NCBI GenBank assembly: GCA_029560455.1
Contig: JAKQKW010000507.1
Coordinates: 1-25,014, forward strand
Length of the DNA stretch: 25,014 bases
DNA from: Candidatus Rifleibacteriota bacterium
GTDB taxonomy: Bacteria; Riflebacteria; Ozemobacteria; Ozemobacterales; Ozemobacteraceae
Reading direction: 5' to 3'
The notes beneath the pieces are model-generated. The model ran no database searches. It was not told where the DNA came from and worked only from the letters and a program-made list of their open reading frames with translations. The position numbers and the translations under genes were made by a program. Position 1 is the first letter of the stretch, and each line of letters begins with the position of its first letter. Positions 21,386 through 25,014 of the stretch are shown piece after piece.

Positions 21386-23468
21386 GAATAGAAAAAATGT
21401 GGCAGAAGGCGCGGCGGCAAAAAACGACCGGGAATTGTTTGTTGAAAAGATGCAGATTCTCGAGCGGGCCGGGGAAGAGCTGAAAAAAGAATTCGTCGGC
21501 CTCGACACGATTATCGATGAAATCGTGCGGCAGGTCAGCTGCTGGTTCGTCTTTCCCGAAATGCAGGAACAGCCATGCATCATCAATCTGTGGGGCATGA
21601 CCGGCGTCGGCAAAACCGCCCTGGTCAGCCGGCTGGTCGAACTTATCGGCTGCGCCAACAGCTTCGTTCGTTTCGATCTTGGCCAGAGCGGCAAATGGGC
21701 AATTCACGGTGATGCCATCGAGCAGATTGCCAGGTATGACCGGAAAATCATTGCCCTCGATGAATTTCAGCACGCCAGAACCATCGATGAACGCGGCGTC
21801 GAAGTAAAGGCCTACGGCGACCGGATAATCTGGGATCTGCTCGATTCCGGCATGGTGCATTCGTTTTCCGGCGGGCCTAAGCCATTCAGAGTCAGGGAAT
21901 TCTACGCAAAACTTACGGGCATGATCGGTCGCGGCCTGAAAGCCTGCAATGGAAAGGTTACCGCCGGCAAAAAGCTGTTTTTAAAGGAATTCGATAACTT
22001 CTTCGATTATGGAATCAGAGGAAAGTCGAAACAGGAAGTTTACCTGATTCCAGACGGTTTTCTTAACAATTTTATCAACAATGAAAGTTCAAACCCAAAT
22101 TTCAAGCTTGAATGCGAGGCCAGAGAATTCTTCAACAGTCTCGATGAGCGGCAGACCCTTGCGGTGCTGAAAGATTTTATCGAAAGTGTTCAGGGGCAGA
22201 GCCACATCAGACTCACAAATCTGCTGATCTTCGTCATGGGCAACATCGACGAAGCCTATTCATCTGCCGACAACTTCAACGGTGAAATCGATGCCGACGT
22301 ATTCTACCGCAGCAGCCTCGGCATAACGATCCATCAGATCAAGGAGGCTCTTAAAAGCCGCTTCAGGCCTGAGCAGATTGCCAGACTCGGCAATAACCAC
22401 GTGATTTACCCCTCGATGAGCCGGCAGTCTTTTCAGAAGCTGATAGAAATTGAGCTCGACCGGGTTGCGCAGCGCTTTTTACAGGAAAAAAGGGTGCGGC
22501 TCGAATTTGAAGCCAGCCTGAAAGAGCTTATTTACCAGGAAGGCGTGGTTCCGACCCAGGGTGTCAGGCCGCTGGTTTCAAGCCTGAATCAGCTGATCAG
22601 GGCAAATCTTGGGCGTATTTATGCCTCGGTATTCTCGACCGGCGAGCCGGTTAAAAAAATCGTGCTGAGCGTAAAAAACCGGCAGATCGTCTGCGACTAT
22701 CACAGCGGCTCTGCCAGGCTGTTTGCGAAAGAGATTCCTGTAACGCTTTTCAAAATTAGAAAAGAGCCGCCGGTTCCTGATGATAAGCAGGCGATGGTCG
22801 CGGTGCATGAAGCCGGTCACGCAGTTGTTGATGCAATTCTCACTGGCCGTCTGCCGAAAGAAATTTACTCGCGCTCATCGATGCCAGACGCTGAAGGCTA
22901 TACTTTACATGAGCGTGAGCCGCGCGAAGTGAGATCTTTTGCCATGTTCAGAAGAGAAGCCGCCGGCTTTCTGGCAGGCCTGGCCGCCGAAAAAGTAATT
23001 TTTGGCAGCGGCAATGCTACGGCAGGGGCTGATGATGATATAGAACGCGCAACCAGACTTATTGCACAGATGATTCTGGAATGCGGCATGACGAATGAAG
23101 CGGTCAGATACAACATCTATCATAGATTAAATGGGGTTGTGCACGATGTCAGTGAGAGTGAAAATAAAGTGAAAATATATCTGAAAAGGGCCTATCGGGC
23201 GGCCCGTCGCGTGATCAGGCAGGAGCGGCGCCTGCTGCTCGAAGTTGCGCACTACCTTTCAGAGAACCCGTCGATGAACGGCGAAACGTTCAACGATTTT
23301 CTCACCCGCTTCGCGACTCCGGAAGGCCTGGCGCGCTTCAGCAGCCGGCATCTGCCCTACCGCGCCCGCCTGCACGAAATGGTCGCCGAAACGCGCAACG
23401 AGGCTGCCATGCCCGAAAAGAAGCTGGTGCTCATCAAAGGCCGCAAAAACAGCGTCACCGCCGCCTGA
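21384..23468 (+). CDS. Clp-type AAA+ ATPase fused to an FtsH-like M41 protease domain
   Basis: A 694-residue protein. The AAA+ module starts near residue 25, with GLDTIIDEIVRQV. Walker A is GMTGVGKT (71-78) and Walker B is IIALDEFQ (D126-E127). A ClpB-D2-like small domain follows (PSMSRQSFQKLIEIELDR, and GVVPTQGVRPLV near 395). The C-terminus has the M41 zinc site HEAGH (475-479) and GADDDIERAT, whose D552 matches the third ligand of FtsH. There is no signal peptide or transmembrane helix, unlike FtsH, so it should be a cytosolic ATP-driven protease with an ATPase more like ClpX/ClpA. The RBS AAGGAG lies nine bases before the ATG. Its promoter-like element is shared with the island genes. Target and role are unknown. 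Confidence 0.85.
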   Translation: MNRKNVAEGAAAKNDRELFVEKMQILERAGEELKKEFVGLDTIIDEIVRQVSCWFVFPEMQEQPCIINLWGMTGVGKTALVSRLVELIGCANSFVRFDLGQSGKWAIHGDAIEQIARYDRKIIALDEFQHARTIDERGVEVKAYGDRIIWDLLDSGMVHSFSGGPKPFRVREFYAKLTGMIGRGLKACNGKVTAGKKLFLKEFDNFFDYGIRGKSKQEVYLIPDGFLNNFINNESSNPNFKLECEAREFFNSLDERQTLAVLKDFIESVQGQSHIRLTNLLIFVMGNIDEAYSSADNFNGEIDADVFYRSSLGITIHQIKEALKSRFRPEQIARLGNNHVIYPSMSRQSFQKLIEIELDRVAQRFLQEKRVRLEFEASLKELIYQEGVVPTQGVRPLVSSLNQLIRANLGRIYASVFSTGEPVKKIVLSVKNRQIVCDYHSGSARLFAKEIPVTLFKIRKEPPVPDDKQAMVAVHEAGHAVVDAILTGRLPKEIYSRSSMPDAEGYTLHEREPREVRSFAMFRREAAGFLAGLAAEKVIFGSGNATAGADDDIERATRLIAQMILECGMTNEAVRYNIYHRLNGVVHDVSESENKVKIYLKRAYRAARRVIRQERRLLLEVAHYLSENPSMNGETFNDFLTRFATPEGLARFSSRHLPYRARLHEMVAETRNEAAMPEKKLVLIKGRKNSVTAA

Positions 23469-23490
23469 AATCTGAATTTTCTCAAGCCCG

Positions 23491-24393
23491 TCAGGTGTAT
23501 TGTTCGAGGGCCTGCTGCAGAGATTTCTTGATGTTGCGGGCCAGCCAGGCGGGCTTGAGAACTTTTACCAGTTCACCATGCATGAGAATTTTCTGCTCTA
23601 GCTCGAAATTCGGCACCAGATACAGCTCGACCTGAAGTTCCTTATCGTTATCGCAGATCGGCTTCTGTGAATGATGCAACGGCAGCGCTTTTACGTAATT
23701 GCCCTGCTGCGGCGTGAACGAGAGAACCACCTTTTCCATTTTGCCTGTTTCAGTAGTGATGCCGATGATGTCCCTGAATTTCCGGCGCGGGTCTATTTTC
23801 GGGTCGGGCACGAACTGTTCATCGCTGATCTTCAGCTCTGCTATGCGGTCGAGCCCGAATACATAGAGCTTCTGCGCGTTTTCGTAGCAGGCGACCAGAT
23901 ACCAGCGGTTCTGGTATTCCTTGAGCAGGTATGGATGGACGCTGTGGCGGCGCGGCGGCCCTTCAAAGAAGGTTTTGTAATTGAAACTCACGGGGCGCTT
24001 TTCCCTGAGCGCCTGCAGCAGCGGCTGCAGAAACTCGATGCCCTGCATTCTCTCGGCGGTGTCGAAAGCGATGCAGTCGAGCGTTTCGCGGCTGTTTGCC
24101 AGGCTGTTGCGCAGAACCTCGGCGGTGTGAAAGACATCCATGAACTTCATGAACGGTTCGAGCTGAATCTTGTCTTCTTCAGCGATGAAGTAGCCGTTGT
24201 GCTGGCGCGAATAAGATATCTTGAGGCCGAACTCGGCGTCGAGCTGCTCGATGTCGCGCTGAATCGTGCGCCCCGAAACCTCGAAGCCCTTCTCGTGCAG
24301 GTATTCAGTCAGTTGTTTGAAATTCGGGTAGAAATCCTCTTCGACCTTTTTGATAATCAACGAATAGCGCTTGATGGTTCCCTGCTGCGACAT
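23491..24393 (-). CDS. WYL-domain transcriptional regulator
   Basis: A 300-residue regulator. The N-terminal HTH (about residue 5-65; FKQLTEYLHEKG, VSGRTIQRDIEQL) is DeoR/HTH_11-like. The WYL domain (about 125-210) holds VSFNYKTF, HSVHPYLLKEYQNRWYLVA and YVFGLDRI. A WCX-like C-terminal dimerisation part follows (LPLHHSQK, LMHGELVKVLKP). WYL regulators bind nucleic-acid or nucleotide ligands and often control defence or DNA-damage genes. I place the start at the ATG at 24393, with GGGAGG four to five bases upstream, rather than at 24444. It converges on the AAA-M41 gene with 22 bp between stops, and may control it or the accessory element regulon; that is inference. Confidence 0.88.
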   Translation of the reverse strand: MSQQGTIKRYSLIIKKVEEDFYPNFKQLTEYLHEKGFEVSGRTIQRDIEQLDAEFGLKISYSRQHNGYFIAEEDKIQLEPFMKFMDVFHTAEVLRNSLANSRETLDCIAFDTAERMQGIEFLQPLLQALREKRPVSFNYKTFFEGPPRRHSVHPYLLKEYQNRWYLVACYENAQKLYVFGLDRIAELKISDEQFVPDPKIDPRRKFRDIIGITTETGKMEKVVLSFTPQQGNYVKALPLHHSQKPICDNDKELQVELYLVPNFELEQKILMHGELVKVLKPAWLARNIKKSLQQALEQYT

Positions 24394-24440
24394 ATACCCT
24401 CCCCGTGAGTTGTTATTATGAGGCAATTCTACCTTTGCCG

Positions 24441-24468
24441 GCATTCAGAATGCAAATTTTCAAAATTT
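24441..24468. promoter_or_regulatory. Two abutting perfect palindromes, likely operator
   Basis: GCATTC-a-GAATGC (24441-24453) is followed without a gap by AAATTTT-c-AAAATTT (24454-24468). They lie between the divergent WYL and coiled-coil genes and touch the -35 hexamer of the latter. Confidence 0.5.
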
Positions 24469-24495
24469 GACGAATGGGGCTTTTTTCATTAGCAT
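24467..24495 (+). promoter_or_regulatory. Sigma70-type promoter of the coiled-coil gene
   Basis: TTGACG (24467-24472), a 17-base spacer and TAGCAT (24490-24495), ending 45 bases before the ATG at 24541. Confidence 0.6.
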
Positions 24496-24540
24496 TAATT
24501 CAAGTTCAAAAGTATAGAAGTTCATAAGAGGAGTTTGATC

Positions 24541-24852
24541 ATGACCAGACAGTTTTTTCCGGGGCTGACCCTGTCGTTCGTTCTGTTTGCCTTTGTTACC
24601 ATGCTCTTTGTTGGCGCGTTTTCGCCGCCTGCCTTTGCCGGGCAGTATGATGAAGAGATTAAGAAGCTCGAAGAAGAGATTGGCAGGCTGACTAAAAGCA
24701 TTCGTCAACTCTCAGAGGCAAGGCTGAAAGCCAAAAAAGAAAATCCTGACGGCTGGGAAATGATAGACCTCGATGAGCGCCTGGAAAAGCTGCAGCTTCG
24801 GCGCGCTGAACTTCGCGAAAAGCTCGCGGAACTGAAATCGTATAATAAATAG
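24541..24852 (+). CDS. Small exported coiled-coil protein
   Basis: A 103-residue protein. A signal peptide covers about residues 1-32: basic start MTRQ, hydrophobic LTLSFVLFAFVTMLFVGAF, and likely cleavage after AFA. The mature part is one long charged helix with heptad-like leucines and isoleucines (EEIKKLEEEIGRLTKSIRQL, RLEKLQLRRAELREKLAEL) broken by a short NPDGWEM loop, so it probably forms a helical hairpin or oligomer in the periplasm. AGGAG lies seven bases before the ATG; the TTG two codons upstream is less likely. It has its own promoter and terminator and therefore is a single-gene unit. The function is unknown. Confidence 0.8.
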   Translation: MTRQFFPGLTLSFVLFAFVTMLFVGAFSPPAFAGQYDEEIKKLEEEIGRLTKSIRQLSEARLKAKKENPDGWEMIDLDERLEKLQLRRAELREKLAELKSYNK

Positions 24853-24870
24853 TCGCAACTTCGTTTTCAA

Positions 24871-24910
24871 ACAGCGCCTCTGTCGGGTGACAGGGGCGCT
24901 GTTATTTTTT
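24871..24910 (+). terminator. Strong rho-independent terminator
   Basis: ACAGCGCCTCTGTC and GACAGGGGCGCTGT form a 14-bp stem with one T-G pair and a GGGT loop, followed by TATTTTTT. It ends the coiled-coil gene transcript. Confidence 0.93.
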
Positions 24911-24963
24911 AGAAAAATCGTATCAATCTTTTCGGGTTTTTCTGGCATATTACTTTCTGCAAT

Positions 24964-25014
24964 ATGATAAAAATCAGCCGACAACTCGTGGAAAATTTTG
25001 CGGCGGGCGATATG
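24964..25014 (+). CDS. Possible MutL start, cut by the window end
   Basis: Only 17 codons are visible (MIKISRQLVENFAAGDM). The spacing I-x-x-x-x-x-QL-x-x-x-x-AAG-(D/E) matches the start of MutL, where the motif is IAAGEVV; here it is FAAGDM. MutL links mismatch recognition to excision. The ribosome binding site is weak. The call rests on a very short match and could be wrong. Confidence 0.42.
   Translation, partial: MIKISRQLVENFAAGDM

Noticed and set aside
21156..21860. 234-codon minus-strand frame across the start of the AAA-M41 gene
   Set aside because: It covers the Walker A and B coding region and the end of the YgjP-like gene in reverse, so it is a shadow.

Overview
This is a stretch of bacterial chromosome of medium G+C content. 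It carries no rRNA, tRNA or other marker that would fix the species. Signal peptides and a MutL-like start suggest an ordinary Gram-negative-type bacterium, but I cannot name the phylum from the sequence. Several genes use TTG starts with good ribosome binding sites.

Layout. (1) 1-3349 looks like core chromosome: the 3' part of a HEAT-repeat gene, a CYTH phosphatase/cyclase-fold gene, a DnaQ-type exonuclease and an exported helical protein with a clear terminator. (2) 3356-10487 is an accessory island of short genes, many of them relics. It holds several unknown proteins, a possible PD-(D/E)XK-like protein, a decayed RHH antitoxin, an intact VapBC-type module, a nucleotidyltransferase with a coupled small partner, a 264-bp direct duplication bracketing about 2.6 kb, and a YhcG-type nuclease gene that has lost its catalytic domain. 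(3) 10504-21301 is a type I restriction-modification locus: hsdM, a coupled 37-aa ORF, hsdS, a DUF262/DUF1524 gene (GmrSD-like), a Lar-like zinc-ribbon gene, the decayed 12-bp-repeat tail of a Fic/AlbA_2-type regulator, brnT-brnA, hsdR and a YgjP-like metallopeptidase. (4) 21384-23468 encodes a soluble Clp-type AAA+ ATPase with an FtsH-type (M41) zinc protease domain at its C-terminus, followed convergently by a WYL regulator. (5) 24467 to the end returns to core-like genes: a small exported coiled-coil protein with promoter and terminator, then the first codons of a possible mutL.

The strongest unexplained signal is a recurrent intergenic element, YGAC-N6-TGTCG-N11-TAnnnT. Six copies keep identical spacing (3738, 4401, 7465, 8380, 9371, 21322) and a seventh, diverged copy lies on the minus strand at 7361-7330. 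It contains a small dyad (YGAC-N7-GTCG) at a fixed distance from a -10-like hexamer and usually sits just upstream of an accessory gene. I read it as the promoter/operator of a shared regulon that includes the AAA-M41 protease gene. A recombination-boundary role is the main alternative.

How the genes work together: the restriction locus gives sequence-specific DNA attack (HsdR) and self-protection (HsdM/HsdS). A modification-dependent-type nuclease, a possible restriction alleviator and a toxin-antitoxin pair sit inside the same gene row. The neighbouring island has collected further TA-like modules and dead copies of them, as is typical of a defence island with high turnover.
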